The position numbers and the translations under genes were made by a program. From contig CM072517.1 in the NCBI GenBank assembly GCA_036898135.1, positions 65,254,104 to 65,318,103 on the forward strand: DNA of 64,000 bases, written 5' to 3'. Below, piece by piece: positions 10,292-21,059 of this stretch. The notes under the pieces were generated by a model. The model was not told the DNA's origin. It saw nothing but the letters and a program-made list of their open reading frames with translations, and did no database searches. Origin of the DNA: Oncomelania hupensis (Eukaryota > Mollusca > Gastropoda > Littorinimorpha > Pomatiopsidae). How positions within the stretch are numbered: the first letter of the stretch is position 1; every line of letters starts with the position of its first letter.

Positions 10292-11674
10292 TCACTTGTT
10301 GCTATTAGTATGCTTCAACATATTAGCATCGCTAGCGGCTGACAGCAGAACAGCTACTACTTCCTTAGTTATATTATTAACATCTAACTGTGTCACGTCT
10401 AAAACATTCCTTAAAAGATTCGATAGAGCACAATTTATATCAATAACACGCTCTTGGTCAATACTGTTAACAAAAGCACTCTCAGACTCCTTTATCCATA
10501 CTGCTTTGAAAGATTTGTTAACAATTTCAGACTGGCCACTATGTTCCTTGGCTAAAGAGTTATCGTCAAATAAAACATCTTCAAAAGACAATGTCAAAAA
10601 AACGGGACAGTGTACATCGGAAAGACATTCATCAAAATCACCAATGGCAAACATAGTAACATGAGTAAACACAGCAGGGGAGGCAACTATGTAATCTACA
10701 ACGCTCACATCTTTGCATGTAGGCCTACCCACACTCGCATCATCACCCGCTCTACCATTGACAATCAATATGTTCTGGCTAATACACAAATCGACAAGAG
10801 AATTGCCAAAATTATTTACATTACTATCTTTCGACACTCAGACTTTTTGGATGTTGTACATATCAATTAATTCAGCTGTACTAGTAATAAAATTATCAAC
10901 CTCCTCTACCTCGTCTATAAAGTCATAAACATTTCCCGTTCTAGCATTAAAGTCTCCGAACAAAACTACATTAACGTCATCACTCCAGTTTATTAAAGTA
11001 TCAGCCAGCTCTTGAAAAGCATTCCTGTTTACATACACTGAATTTTCGGGGGTAATATAAACTGCTACACACAAGATTGTTTCGACTACCTCTTCACGTG
11101 GAACTGATAATTCAAAAAATAAACCATCGTCAGAAACTGGGTGATGCACTAACCGATAATACTTATCAAGTCCGGGTTGCATTCTCTTACTAAAAGAATG
11201 ACGTTCTACAATTTTAATGTAATCTAAAAGCTCATATCTAACCAAAAGGGCAATACCACCCGATTTCTTTCTATACCTCTTTCTATTTTTCATAAAACAA
11301 GAATATCCCTCAATGTCTACATGATCAAAATCATCAAGCTTCGTTTCTGACATACATATTATATCTGAACGCCTTATAACGTCCTGAAATTCTGGACACG
11401 CCAACCTTGACAACAAACCACAAACATTCAGTGAAAGGAAACGGAGAGAAGAGAAAGAAAAACTGGCATCACTTAGGACTATAGAGGGGGAACTGTTACC
11501 TGGCTCATCATTATTATCATTTAGATCATCATCATCATCATTTAGATCCTCACTACCACCATCATCACTATTATCATCATCATCATCATCATCACTATTT
11601 GTTATAGTAGAAATGTTATCATTATTATCATTACTATAGTATAGGTACTTTGAAGTGACCCTTACCCTAAACAA
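10292..11674 (-). pseudogene. LINE apurinic endonuclease domain
   Basis: Two abutting minus-strand ORFs in the same frame are separated by one stop at 10,838-10,840. Endonuclease motifs are in order: SLNVCGL, CMSETKLDDF, SGGIALLVRY, VVLFGDFNAR, VDYIVAS and SDVHCPVFLTL. A low-complexity Asp/Ser/Asn-rich stretch of about 60 residues precedes the domain. This domain nicks target DNA for target-primed reverse transcription. With the RT at 7.2 and 9.3-10.3 kb it forms one decayed LINE of about 3 kb (insert excluded). Confidence 0.85.
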
Positions 11675-12172
11675 TGAAATATATAGAGTCCAAACTTGTT
11701 GTATGTAGAGAAGGTAGGTTGATCTTTCATATTTGTTCCGCTTTTACATTGATCTTGAAGGAGAAGGTCATTTTAGCAAAAACATTAAAAACATAGGTCA
11801 TTATATAGTGGAATGGCTGTTTATTTAACCCAAAGTATGCAACAACCTTGGGGTATTTGATCAGACATGCACGAGAGGTCACGTGAGGGTCAAGGTCATC
11901 CAAGGTCAAGGTCTCCTAAGGTCACCGTTTATTTTTTGCACATTACAACTTTTGCTGTACTTTATTTGATAGTACGTGAGTGCATTTGGAGCCGGAGGTC
12001 CAGGTCATCTCATGGGTCAAGAGCATAGAAAGATCAAAGTCGGTTTTACTTTGCGTTTTAATGCCGCCGTTTCATTTCGTTTTTTCTGGGCACTACTTTT
12101 CATGTTAAATATTGTAAGATCCATAAGGAGCATGCGAGTCATATTGGCTTTGCCCTCCTAGTTAAAACAATA
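11675..12172. repeat. AAGGTCA-rich repeat region
   Basis: No gene. Around 11,760-11,930 the motif (A)AGGTCA recurs six to seven times (for example GGTCAAGGTCATCCAAGGTCA). This is typical of a dispersed invertebrate, notably molluscan, repeat. Similar AAGGTC patches occur at 18,100 and 31,900. Confidence 0.5.
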
Positions 12173-12325
12173 AATTGGTGCAATTAATACTATACTTGAT
12201 ATAACATTTTTTTGTGGCGTCGGACGATGCGCTCAAGTGAGCGCCTTGATTTAGATCTGTGTGGGCCTGCGCCTTGAGACCTTGTTGAGCTGCGCTGGGA
12301 AAGATCTACATAAGAACAAGTTTTC
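12173..12325 (+). repeat. SINE 3' region, left duplication arm
   Basis: Degenerate SINE tail (GCGCCTTGA..., GAGCTG, GGGAAAGATCTACATAAGAA). It is homologous in inverted orientation to 28,425-28,580, including the adjoining unique-looking TGCAATTAATACTATACTTG. It therefore marks the outer limit of the inverted segmental duplication carrying the mucin exons. Confidence 0.65.
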
Positions 12326-12330
12326 AAAAA

Positions 12331-12415
12331 GTAGTAGTAGTTGTAGTAGTTGTTGTAGTAGTTAGTATTATTATTATTAGTAGTGGTAGTAGTTGTAGTA
12401 GTAGTAGTAGTTGTT

Positions 12416-12447
<32 letters not shown>

Positions 12448-12539
12448 TATTATTATTATTAGTAGTAGTAGTAGTGGTTGTAGTAGTAGTAGTAGTAGTT
12501 GTAGTTATTATTATTAGTAGTAGTAGTAGTTGTTGTAGT

Positions 12540-12576
<37 letters not shown>

Positions 12577-12650
12577 TGTTGTAGTAGTAGTAGTAGTTGT
12601 TGTAGTAGTAGTAGTTATTGTAGTAGTAGTAGTACTAGTAGTGATGTAAC
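12331..12650. repeat. (TAG)n/(TTG)n triplet tract
   Basis: Imperfect AGT/TAG triplet repeat upstream of the mucin exon. It continues as a more degenerate AGC/AGT-rich tract to the splice acceptor at 12,841, with a homologous tract in the other arm. Confidence 0.9.
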
Positions 12651-12841
12651 CAGCAGTAGCAGCATTATAAGCAGTAATAGCAAAATAGTAGTAGTAAAGT
12701 AGAAGGCGGAGAAGCAACAGCGGAAGCAGAATTAGAAGCAGCAGCAGCACTAGTAGTAGAAGTAAAAGTAGTAGTAGCAGAAATGGTAGAAGTAGTAATA
12801 CATGTAGTTGAAGTAGTAATGATGATGTCATTCTCTTTCAG

Positions 12842-13772
12842 GAATAATACCTTAGCGGTCTGTAATCTGACAACAACAACAACAACCACAACGACAACAA
12901 CACCTGCACCCACAACAGCAACTGTAGCAACATCAACAACGACGACCACTATAACCACTGATCCGCCAACAACTACAACTACTGATCCGCCAACAACAGA
13001 TGATTCAACAACAACAGATGATCCAACAACAACAGCCGAGCTAACAATAACTACAACTGAACCAACAACAACTACCACTGAGACAACAACAACTACAACT
13101 GAGACAACAACAACTACAACTGAGACAACAACAACTACAACTGAGACAACAACAGGTAAACCAAAAGCTACAACAGAACCAGCAAAGACTAAAACAGAAC
13201 CAGGAAAGACTACAACGGAAACAACGACGACAATAAATGAACCAACAACTGTTCCGCCAGTAACGACCTGTGACCCGCAAACAACAGGATGTGAAACGTC
13301 GATTGCTGTAGCATCTACTACACAGTCTACAACAAAACCGCCAACAAACACGACAACTAGCAAACCCACCTCTACAAAAACGCCCACCAAGCCACTGCTG
13401 ACGTCAAAAGCCTATAAAGTCAAGTACGACACGATGAGCTGCAACTGTGTCAAAGTAGTGAGGAGGGCTACCGCAGTCAACGACACGGCGAGGCTGCAGC
13501 TGAAGAGCAAGTTAAGCAAATACATCAAGGACGAGCTAGCCGTCAACACCACCCAGCTGTCATCCTCGATCAATAAGAAAAAGTCGGCTCCGGACGACCG
13601 AACGTCCAGCGTGTCAATGGGTATCACGGCTTCCGTCATAATGCTGGTCCTGCTCGCTTTTATCGTTGTCCCTGACATCGTCTCCACCATCTGCAAGTGC
13701 GCTAAGAGAGCGGACAAACAGGACAGGTCAGAACAAGAGGAGAAGAGAACTAGGCAGCACAGTGAAGTCTGA
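12842..13772 (+). CDS. Mucin-like single-pass membrane protein, main exon
   Basis: A good acceptor (TTCTCTTTCAG at 12,831-12,841) opens the exon. After one base completing a split codon it encodes NNTLAVCNL and a Thr-rich mucin domain (about 100 residues, TETTTTT-type repeats). A TCDPQTTGC motif, a Thr/Pro/Lys stretch and a conserved ~75-residue juxtamembrane module (LTSKAYKVKYDTMSCNCVKV...LSKYIKDELAVNTTQLSSSI) follow. A transmembrane helix (MGITASVIMLVLLAFIVV) precedes a short basic cytoplasmic tail ending HSEV. The paralogue at 26,274-27,546 has the same acceptor, phase and architecture. A frame slip near 13,745 shortens the tail. No upstream exon was found on this side, where decayed LINE sequence lies. 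It is probably a heavily O-glycosylated surface protein; it may be a gene fragment. Confidence 0.7.
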
Positions 13773-13878
13773 CAATAGTAATCCTCTGGACTGTGAGGGC
13801 CATTGCAGGAAAGGGTCGATAGCGTCCAGGATCACGCATACTGAGAGTAACTGTACGTCCACCGAGAGTAACTGTTAA
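13746..13878 (+). pseudogene. Remnant of longer cytoplasmic tail, out of frame
   Basis: In another frame directly after the mucin stop lie ELGSTVKSDN, LDCEGHC and HTESNCTSTESNC. They match the tail of the minus paralogue (GSTVKSDN, LDC, repeated STESNCT). This shows that the plus copy's tail was cut by a frameshift. Confidence 0.7.
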
Positions 13879-13911
13879 CCTTAACTTTTAATACTTCTTC
13901 GACTCCAGTCC

Positions 13912-14768
13912 CCCTTCTATAGGCGATGCTACTTTCTGTGTTGTTGCTGCCTGCAAGAATTACATAACTGTGTCTAACTTGCCATCTCTTTCAGAACTAT
14001 TGGAGCGAGTTGTAGTCCAAACGCTGGTCAGTCATCTGGAGTCGAACAACCTTCTGGATAAATTCCAGACCGCATATTGGCCAAAATATAACTGCGCCGA
14101 AACTGCTCTTTTTGCGTCTTGTGATTGACATGACTTCGCAATGCTGGAGAGCCAATACTGTGCTCTCTGCTGGATCTGGAGAAAAAAAACCCCGCAGTTA
14201 AAAGCATACTCCGGAGAAAATATCAGTCACACGTGTGGAGCAAGCATACATTGCTCTTTCTAACTCGGTGAGAAATCTAGGCCTCATCATTGATAGTCAA
14301 CTGTCTATGGTGAATCACATCAACACAGTCGTTAAGACTAGCCATGTCTTCATCTCAATGCTGGGTAGACTTCGACCTAGGCTAAACCAACCAACATACA
14401 GCCATGCAGTCGCAGTTTCGTTGATATTGTCGAGACTCGATTTCTGCGGCAGCTTTCTCTGGGGATTACCACAGAATCAACTACAGAGGCTTCAACGTGT
14501 TCATAACACAACAGCTCGCATTGTACTGCGGAGACAGAAAAGTTACCCTATTACTCCAATGCTGGATACCCTAAACTGGTCGGTTATGAGTTCCGGACAC
14601 CTCTAAATTGCAATCAACTTGGCTTAGCATATCAGTGTATTAATGAATCTGCCCTGGCCCATCTTTCTGAACCGATTACCTAAACCAACCATGACGTACC
14701 GAGTCAGTCCCAGCTTGAAACAGCCAGTGCGCGAACTTTGTCTGCAATGTCTTTATGTAACAATATCA
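13912..14768 (+). pseudogene. L2/CR1-like LINE RT remnant, left arm
   Basis: A plus-strand decayed RT follows the mucin exon: VSNLPSLSELLERVV, ESNNLLDKFQTAY, then VRNLGLIIDSQLSMVNHI, SRLDFCGSFLWGLPQNQLQRLQRVHNTTARIV and ITPMLDTLNW. These are classical L2/CR1 motifs; the frame is broken several times. The same LINE fragment follows the paralogous mucin exon (25.4-26.26 kb), so it was in place before the duplication. Confidence 0.8.
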
Positions 14769-17033
14769 TAGTATGACAGAGTCCAAATTATGGTTTTAAT
14801 ACAATGTTAGAAGTGTACCACAGTTGTTAGAATTGATGTAACGTTTTAACAAATTTTAGAAGCGTATTACAGTTGCTGGAAATGCTTAGCTCTGATCTAA
14901 AGAAGTCTGTGTTAGTGTTGATAATAAGAGGTTATACAAACGAAAACGTCATTAGCGCCGAAATTATCCAAACCTTAAGGAAGCGGAAGATAAATGAATT
15001 GTTGAGATAGATGATTAAAAGGGGTAGTGGAAATGTCAGAAATTGTTGTGGATTTTGTGAAATTGAAACAAGAAACAGGAAATAAGAAGTAAAACAAGAA
15101 ATATGTTGTTTTTTTTTGTTTGTTTACAATTTGTTCCCCACTTTGTAGACGTTATATTTGTTTAAAATCATACTTTAACGCTGTCAACATTGGCTGTGTT
15201 TGTAAAGGTTTGTTATGTAATTGTTATTTTATTATAATCCATATAAAAAAAAAAAACTTAAGTGTTTTTTTAAATGTGTATATGTTTTTTTGTGTTGATA
15301 TTGCATGCAAAGTGTATCCATTTTTTTTTAATTCTTGAATGGTATTATCGGTTTACAACACACACACACAATAAACTATGATACCTGAGACATCTTTGAA
15401 ACGTAGAGCGGTTTTAATTGCTCCGTGACGTTTGCATATTTTTTCTGTGGATGTCTTCTCACGTTGAGTGACTTTTGAAGTCCTCCGTGCTATATTTGGT
15501 CGATTCCCAGTGTCCCATGTCGATTACGCGTGGAGTTGCTTTCGCAAAACCTCCGTGATATTTTTTTGCATAACCGCTAACGGTTATATACATTGGGTCA
15601 CCGGTCGAGTCTCCTCTTTGATTTGTTGGTCCATGCATGCCTTGGTCGTTGTGTAGAATATTATTCATTTTATACTTGGTGTTGTCACGCTATTTTATTG
15701 TCATGTATCGGTTTTTTTAGCATAGTCTATTACATTGTCTTCACCTACCTTGTGATGATTTTTCGTGCGTTTTTTTTTTTCAGTGTGCTTCAATTGCATA
15801 ATTATAATTTTTATGTTTTCGGAGAGAGGACTCTCCTTTTCCGGACCAGGGGCATATATGACAGAGTCCAAATTATGGTTTTAATACAATGTTAGAAGTG
15901 TACCACAGTTGTTGGAATTGATGTAACGTTTTAACAAATTTTAGAAGCGTATTACAGTTGCTGGAAATGCTTAGCTCTGATCTAAAGAAGTCTGTGTTAG
16001 TGTTGATAATAAGAGGTTATACAAACGAAAACGTCATTAGCGCCGAAATTATCCAAACCTTAAGGAAGCGGAAGATAAATGAATTGTTGAGATAGATGAT
16101 TAAAAGGGGTAGTGGAAATGTCAGAAATTGTTGTGGGTTTTGTGAAATTAAAACAAGAAACAGGAAATAAGAAGTAAAACAAGAAATATGTTTGTTGATT
16201 ATGGGAGTGGGTTATAAAGGAAATTTGTGAAGCATGAATATAAATAAAGACATTGATAGGTTTGGTTATTCAGCAATACAGAGTTATTGTATAATATATT
16301 TGTAAATATTAAGAGATGTGGAGGTGATTACAAGTATAGATGCACTATTAGTAATTTAGAAATAATGGTTTAGAGGTTAGGCGAGTGTTTAAAAGTGATA
16401 AGATAGGTAGTGAGGCGATGTCTTGTTGTGGGAAAGTAAATTTTAATCAAAGTTAGAGGAAAGACGTGGAGGATGGTAAATGTAGTTTTGTTTCACCTTT
16501 AACATCGTGGAGCCAGTTAGGTGGTGAATGAAACTCCACAGAATGGTGTAAGGATGATAAGAGATAGTGAGACGGTTTGGGAAAGTGTCTGGAAATTAAT
16601 ATTAATAAGAGAAAGAACACATGTCCATATAGGTGTTGTTATAGATATTCATAATTGCACAGTTGACCAATCGTTATTAAGTTGGGAGGCGAAATGTTGA
16701 GGCTGAATACCCATTTTGATATATAAGATGATGCACGAGTGAAAGGAGCTAACCACCGCTCTCTGTCTCAGCTCTCAGTTTCTTTGTTCTCTGCCTCCAC
16801 ATTAAGTGATGAAATTATACTAGAATGGTAGGATGAAGATTTTGTATTTTAATGTTTTGATGTGTGTTGTGCAATAAATAAATAGTTAGAAAAACAAAAT
16901 GAAAGAGTTGTGGTTTAGCAAATTAAATCTCTCGTAAAACTGTCTCTCAAGTTGTCTGTGTAAAATATTGTCTCCGTAGAATGCTATAGTTGATCCCCGG
17001 ACGTGAAGGCGATGAGCTGACCACGTCATAATA
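14769..17033 (+). mobile_element. LTR-retrotransposon remnant with truncated 5' LTR
   Basis: Two near-identical 340-bp direct repeats start TGACAGAGTCCAAATTATGG at 14,774 and 15,859. The second extends to 17,028 (ending CCACGTCA), giving a 1,170-bp 3' LTR with a TATATAAG box near 16,716 and AATAAATAAA near 16,873. The first stops at about 15,112 (5' LTR missing its 3' part). A 745-bp internal remnant lies between, ending in a purine-rich segment. Flanks TAGTA/TAATA form an imperfect 5-bp TSD. It sits inside the L2-like sequence. Confidence 0.65.
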
Positions 17034-17460
17034 GTCTCGCATAGTCTGAATTCCCTTCCCTCCCATATCCGCTACATACAATCAACACAAGCATTCAAAA
17101 AGGCCCTCAAAACCCACCTCTTCAAACTGCATTATTCAGACTGATTTGCATACCGCTGCCATTCTCTCCTCTTTTGTCTCTGTCTGATCCGTGAGTGTAT
17201 ACACGGCTGTAAATATTTATACTGTTTTCCTTCCTGTGTCTAACCGGGCATATAAATAGCTGTGAATAGGTTTTTGCTACTCTATTTCTGTCTTTTTTGT
17301 CATTTGTGTACATAGTTGTAATTAGTTTTTACTTTTACTGTTTTGTCTTTTGGTGTATCATAGCAAAAGCGATGTTTGATCGAGTGCATGTATTTTTATG
17401 TAATGACTATGTAAAGCGTGGTGAGTCTGGTCATATGCTGGAGTACCTGCTATATAAAAA
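17034..17460 (+). mobile_element. L2-like LINE 3' end
   Basis: Resumption of L2-like sequence after the LTR element: LNSLPSHIR...FKKALKTHLFKLHY, the usual final residues of L2/CR1 ORF2, then a 3' UTR ending in the TTA microsatellite. Confidence 0.65.
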
Positions 17461-17462
17461 CC

Positions 17463-17463
17463 C

Positions 17464-17537
<74 letters not shown>

Positions 17538-17547
17538 TATTATTATG
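17463..17547. repeat. (TTA)n microsatellite
   Basis: About 28 TTA units at the 3' end of the L2-like segment, followed by a 24-bp near-duplication of ATGCAACAATATCATAGTC. Confidence 0.95.
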
Positions 17548-18182
17548 CAACAATATCATAGTCTGTATGCAACAATATCACAGTCCGTATAGCCTGACAC
17601 TGCACTGCTTGATTAGGCATTTGTTACGTGGTCATACATGAAACAGGGGAGCACAGGACACAAACTAGCAGAAGAAGAAAACAAATTCATCATAAAACAT
17701 AGCTTGTGAAGAAACCCTGTCATGGATCCAGTGTACCATGGCCTGTGATGATCAGGCTTTCACCATGCACATGTCTCAAATGGTTTTTTTGACTCGCATG
17801 CATAGCAATGTGATTCTATATATTCACCCTCCTCTCCCTCATTCTCCCCCGGCCAGAAAAAAAACACCACAAAAACAAAAGATTTTAGCAAATCGGTGCG
17901 AAATAAGGCCCAAATTTTTTTTTAAAAAAGGCATTAGAAATGTTTATTGTCCGTCCGTTCATCTGTCTGTCCGTCGTCTGGATGTGAAAAACTTGCAAGT
18001 ATATTAATTTCTGAGAACCTATTTCAACTATCACAACCAAACTTGGTTAGATGGCGTATATTCATGAGACCTCATAAATGATCAGTGAATGAATGACTTC
18101 ACTTCAAGGCCAAGGTCACTGGGTCAATAAATGTTCGTAAAAAAATGACAATTTTTTACAAAATGTTTTTTTTAACCCATGG
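17548..18182. repeat. GTCCGTCC-type dispersed repeat region
   Basis: No gene seen. From about 17,940 to 18,150 there is a repeat with CCGTCCGTTC...CTGTCCGTC, AACCAAACTTGGTTAG and AAGGCCAAGGTCAC. It resembles segments at 1,420, 31,750 and 33,160. Confidence 0.45.
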
Positions 18183-18275
18183 GGTGTCGGATAGCGCAGT
18201 GGTTGGAGCACTCGCTACTGTTACTTTTACTTTTAGTTTTGAACTAGCTAAAGATCAAGTTCGATCCCAAATATG
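18183..18275 (+). repeat. tRNA-like (Pol III box) sequence
   Basis: GATAGCGCAGTGGTTGGAGC resembles an A box and GTTCGATCCC at about 18,260 resembles a B box, as in tRNA-derived SINEs. The would-be B box overlaps the outer end of the piggyBac terminal repeat. Confidence 0.4.
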
Positions 18276-18490
18276 GGATCGCGGTAGCAAGAGGGTAGGG
18301 GTTTTTCACTTGTAGTATTCTAATGTTCTACGTATATGTTCTCATGTACTCAAAGTGCGTGGCTCAAAGTTGCTCTAATGTTATTTACAGGTTCTTACAA
18401 TGCTAGGGAACATAAGCAACATTCTAAAACATTCTCTGCTGTTGTCTTTTTACCAAAATTTACCGTAATATTTGTCCTGTGTTTTTTCAG

Positions 18491-18561
18491 TACGTAAAAC
18501 CTACATGAGTTTTGTCCATCTTGACCCCGATGTCCACAATGAAGCTGTCTCTGCTGCAATA
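18491..18561 (+). pseudogene. piggyBac transposase, N-terminal exon piece
   Basis: After a likely acceptor (TGTGTTTTTTCAG, ending 18,490) the frame encodes a short segment ending DPDVHNEAVSAA. This is the region just before MSRNRF in piggyBac transposases. The frame resumes at 19,274 once the intervening MITE is ignored. Confidence 0.65.
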
Positions 18562-19273
18562 GTGAGATTTAGAAAACGAAACATACTCCGTTTCGTTTTC
18601 GAAGTTTGACTTTGTTGCCTTTCGTCACATCCGGACTCAAAGTTCAAGGTCAGACACAAACGAACCGTAGACCGGCAAAACGAGCTTCGTTTTTTACCAT
18701 ACAATTCCGAGCTACTTTTCGTCAGAGTTTTTGTGAATATTTTTGTACCATAATCCTTATAATTTTGTTGATTGTTATGCAGTTTCAGATTCATCAACCC
18801 TTTTAGAATGTGCTCTGCGATTAGAATTTGTTTGTGGAAGATCGTATAGTTTCTCAAATGATAAAATTTGAAGGTACTGATTTTGGTCTTTTCTCGGCCT
18901 TCAAGCAGACGACCCCGCAAAAGTAGGTCATCACATCAAATTTTCTATTGCTGCAATCTTGATTTTTTATTTCATGTTCCGTAAAAACACAATCTGTGTG
19001 ATTTAGTTAAAAGGAAAACAACCACCTGATGTTTGATTTTAGACCCCTCCCTCCCTTTGTTTTGTCTTTGGTCATCGTCTACAGACTTGCACTATTGGCC
19101 TAGTTAGTTATTAGTGGTTGCGTCCCTTGCTTGAAAACGAAACGAGCTTCGTTTCCTTCTAAAAAGTCTTTCTGATAACGCATCGCAGTTCGTTTCGTTT
19201 CTAGCCTCATTCTGGTAACAAACGAAACGAAACAGAACGTAGATCGTTTCGTTTTGCTTTCTAAATCTCTCTA
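18560..19273. mobile_element. ~710-bp MITE inside the piggyBac transposase
   Basis: Inverted ends read GTGAGATTTAGAAAACGAAAC (18,562) and, reverse-complemented, GAGAGATTTAGAAAGCAAAA (19,271), flanked by TA at 18,560-18,561 and 19,272-19,273. Subterminal AACGAAACG/CGTTTCGTT motifs recur near both ends. It has no transposase; the antisense ORF 18,501-18,920 has no homology. The transposase frame is open on both sides of the insertion. A TA duplication suggests a mariner/Tc1-type or related superfamily. Confidence 0.7.
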
Positions 19274-20382
19274 ATGTCTAGAAACCGCTTTGATGAGCTC
19301 ATGAGATATCTACATCTCAGTGATAATGCCAACCTAGACGCTGGTGACAAGTTCAGCAAAGTCAGAATGCTGGTCAGCTTGCTCTGCGAGAAGTTCCTGA
19401 TGTTCTTCACATTTATGAAGACCCAGAACTTGAGTATCGATGAGTCAATGATCTCATACTTCGGCAAACATGGAGCTAAACAATTCATCAGAGGCAAGCC
19501 TATTCGTTTTGGCTTCAAGATGTGGGTCTTGGCTACACCACTGGGCTATGTGGTCCAGTTTGATCCCTACCAAGGAGCTCGAGGACGACAAACCGAGTAT
19601 CCTGGACTTGGTGGTAGACCTCATTTCAGAGCTTCAAGAAGAAGGCAGCGACTCCTACCACCTAACATTTGACAACTTATTCACCTCCCTGGCCCTTGTC
19701 GAATGCCTGACCAAGAAGAAGATTGCGTGCACTGGAACACTTAGCTCAAACCTCACTGGAGATTGTCCCCTCAAGACTGTGAAGGAGATGGAGAAAACCC
19801 CAAAAGGCACAATTGACTATTTTACTGACATCAAAAATGGAACTGTGGGTGTCAGGTGGAATGACAACAATGTTGTCAATGCCGTCTCCAACTTCGTTTT
19901 TGTAAACCCAAATACAGTCAGCAAAGCAGATGGGAGACGTGTCAACATTGGCCAGCCTAACATCATAAGACACTACAACCGCACCATGGGTGGAATTGAT
20001 CCAATGGATCAGAATGTTGAGAAATATCGGACGACGATCAGATCAAAGAAGTGTGGACCTGTGTGTCCAACAAGCCTGGCACCTCTTGTCGAGTGATGAA
20101 GTGAACAGGACCAACGACCTCCTGGCCACCCGTCGTTCAATTGCTCGATCACTCCTTGCCAGAACCAGCGCTCCTGCTTCTACTCAAGGACGTCCCAGAG
20201 GGTTCCCCAAGCTTGACAAGCGTGTCCCAGACAACATCCGATTGGACCGACTTCATCACCTGGTGCAGCCCTCACCGACCCAGCTCAAGTGTGCCTATTG
20301 TGGCATGAAGACGAAGCACATATGCATGAAATATCGTGTTGGTGTACATGACAGATGCTTTGCCATGTTTCATTCTCAGTGA
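19274..20382 (+). pseudogene. piggyBac transposase (DDD), main part
   Basis: Three overlapping frames carry the conserved order: MSRNRFDELMRYLHLSDN, SIDESMISYFGKHG (first Asp), KMWVLATPLGYV, YHLTFDNLFTSLALV (second Asp), HYNRTMGGIDPMDQNV (third Asp) and a C-terminal Cys-rich domain CAYCGMKTKHIC...HDRCF. Frameshifts near 19,570 and 20,050 disable it. The catalytic triad and the zinc-binding tail are preserved in sequence, so decay looks moderate. Confidence 0.9.
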
Positions 20383-21059
20383 AATGACACAATGATGCTG
20401 ATGATAGGACTGAAATACATTCTGCTCTGATGTTATTGCATGTGGTCTCCTCATTCAAACCATTCGTGTTTGGAATAATCTATGTTCCTTTTTCAAATTT
20501 TTAGATTGCATTTAGTAGACTTTCAATATTTGTTTCAGATTTCTTTGATGATGGCACTTCACCGTGTACTTTGTGACAGTTTTTTTTTTAAAATTGTATC
20601 ACACATGCATTTTTTTCTTTTGTAAAATTATCTGTATTTATCTAGGTTGTAGCTGTTTGTGTACCAAGATGGAACATTTCTTTGAAAATGATTCATTTGA
20701 GACTGCACTGACCAAACTGCACTTTGCACTATTTCTGGGAGATTTCGGTATTTAGTCATTTGTCATTTTAAACTTTTCAGTATGGCAAAGAGGACAGAGG
20801 ACTTGTGATGTTTGAAACAGATAAAAATAAAGTTCAATTAAACACATCTGTTTGCGTGACTTCTTGATGTGCTCGTAAGTGAAAACCCCTACCCTCTCGC
20901 TCCCACGATCCCATATTTGGGATCGCCACAAACACTCTCATAAAACCACTTTTTCAACATAATTCCTCAAAATAACTATCAGATATGTTGTGTGTATGCT
21001 AAAGGCTACACATTCAAATAACTTTCATCAAAAAATAAAATTTGGGTGCGAATGGGTTC
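20383..21059. other. piggyBac 3' UTR and short spacer
   Basis: The 3' untranslated part of the piggyBac element runs to the TIR at 20,875-20,925. About 130 bp of unassigned sequence then leads to the Mutator-like element. Confidence 0.5.

Larger units (their letters stand above)
18262..20925 (+). mobile_element. piggyBac-like transposon with hairpin TIRs
   Basis: Inverted ends of about 50 bp (18,262-18,316 and 20,875-20,925) read CGATCCCAAATATGGGATCG, then GCRAGAGGGTAGGGGTTTTTCACTT. The first 20 bp form a hairpin (8-bp stem, AATA loop). The element carries a decayed piggyBac transposase and an AATAAA near its 3' end (20,826). No TTAA duplication, the hallmark of piggyBac, is visible at the ends. 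Confidence 0.75.

Noticed and set aside
12665..13390. 241-codon Val-rich open frame on the minus strand
   Set aside because: It is antisense to the Thr-rich mucin exon (ACA/ACT codons read as TGT/AGT/GTT).
14773..17045. CATAGT as a 6-bp TSD for the insertion in the L2
   Set aside because: CATAGT does flank the region (14,767 and 17,040), but the TG...CA ends with TAGTA/TAATA fit the LTR structure better. The ambiguity remains.
18501..18920. 139-codon minus-strand ORF
   Set aside because: It overlaps the MITE and the antisense of the piggyBac exon, with no recognisable domain.
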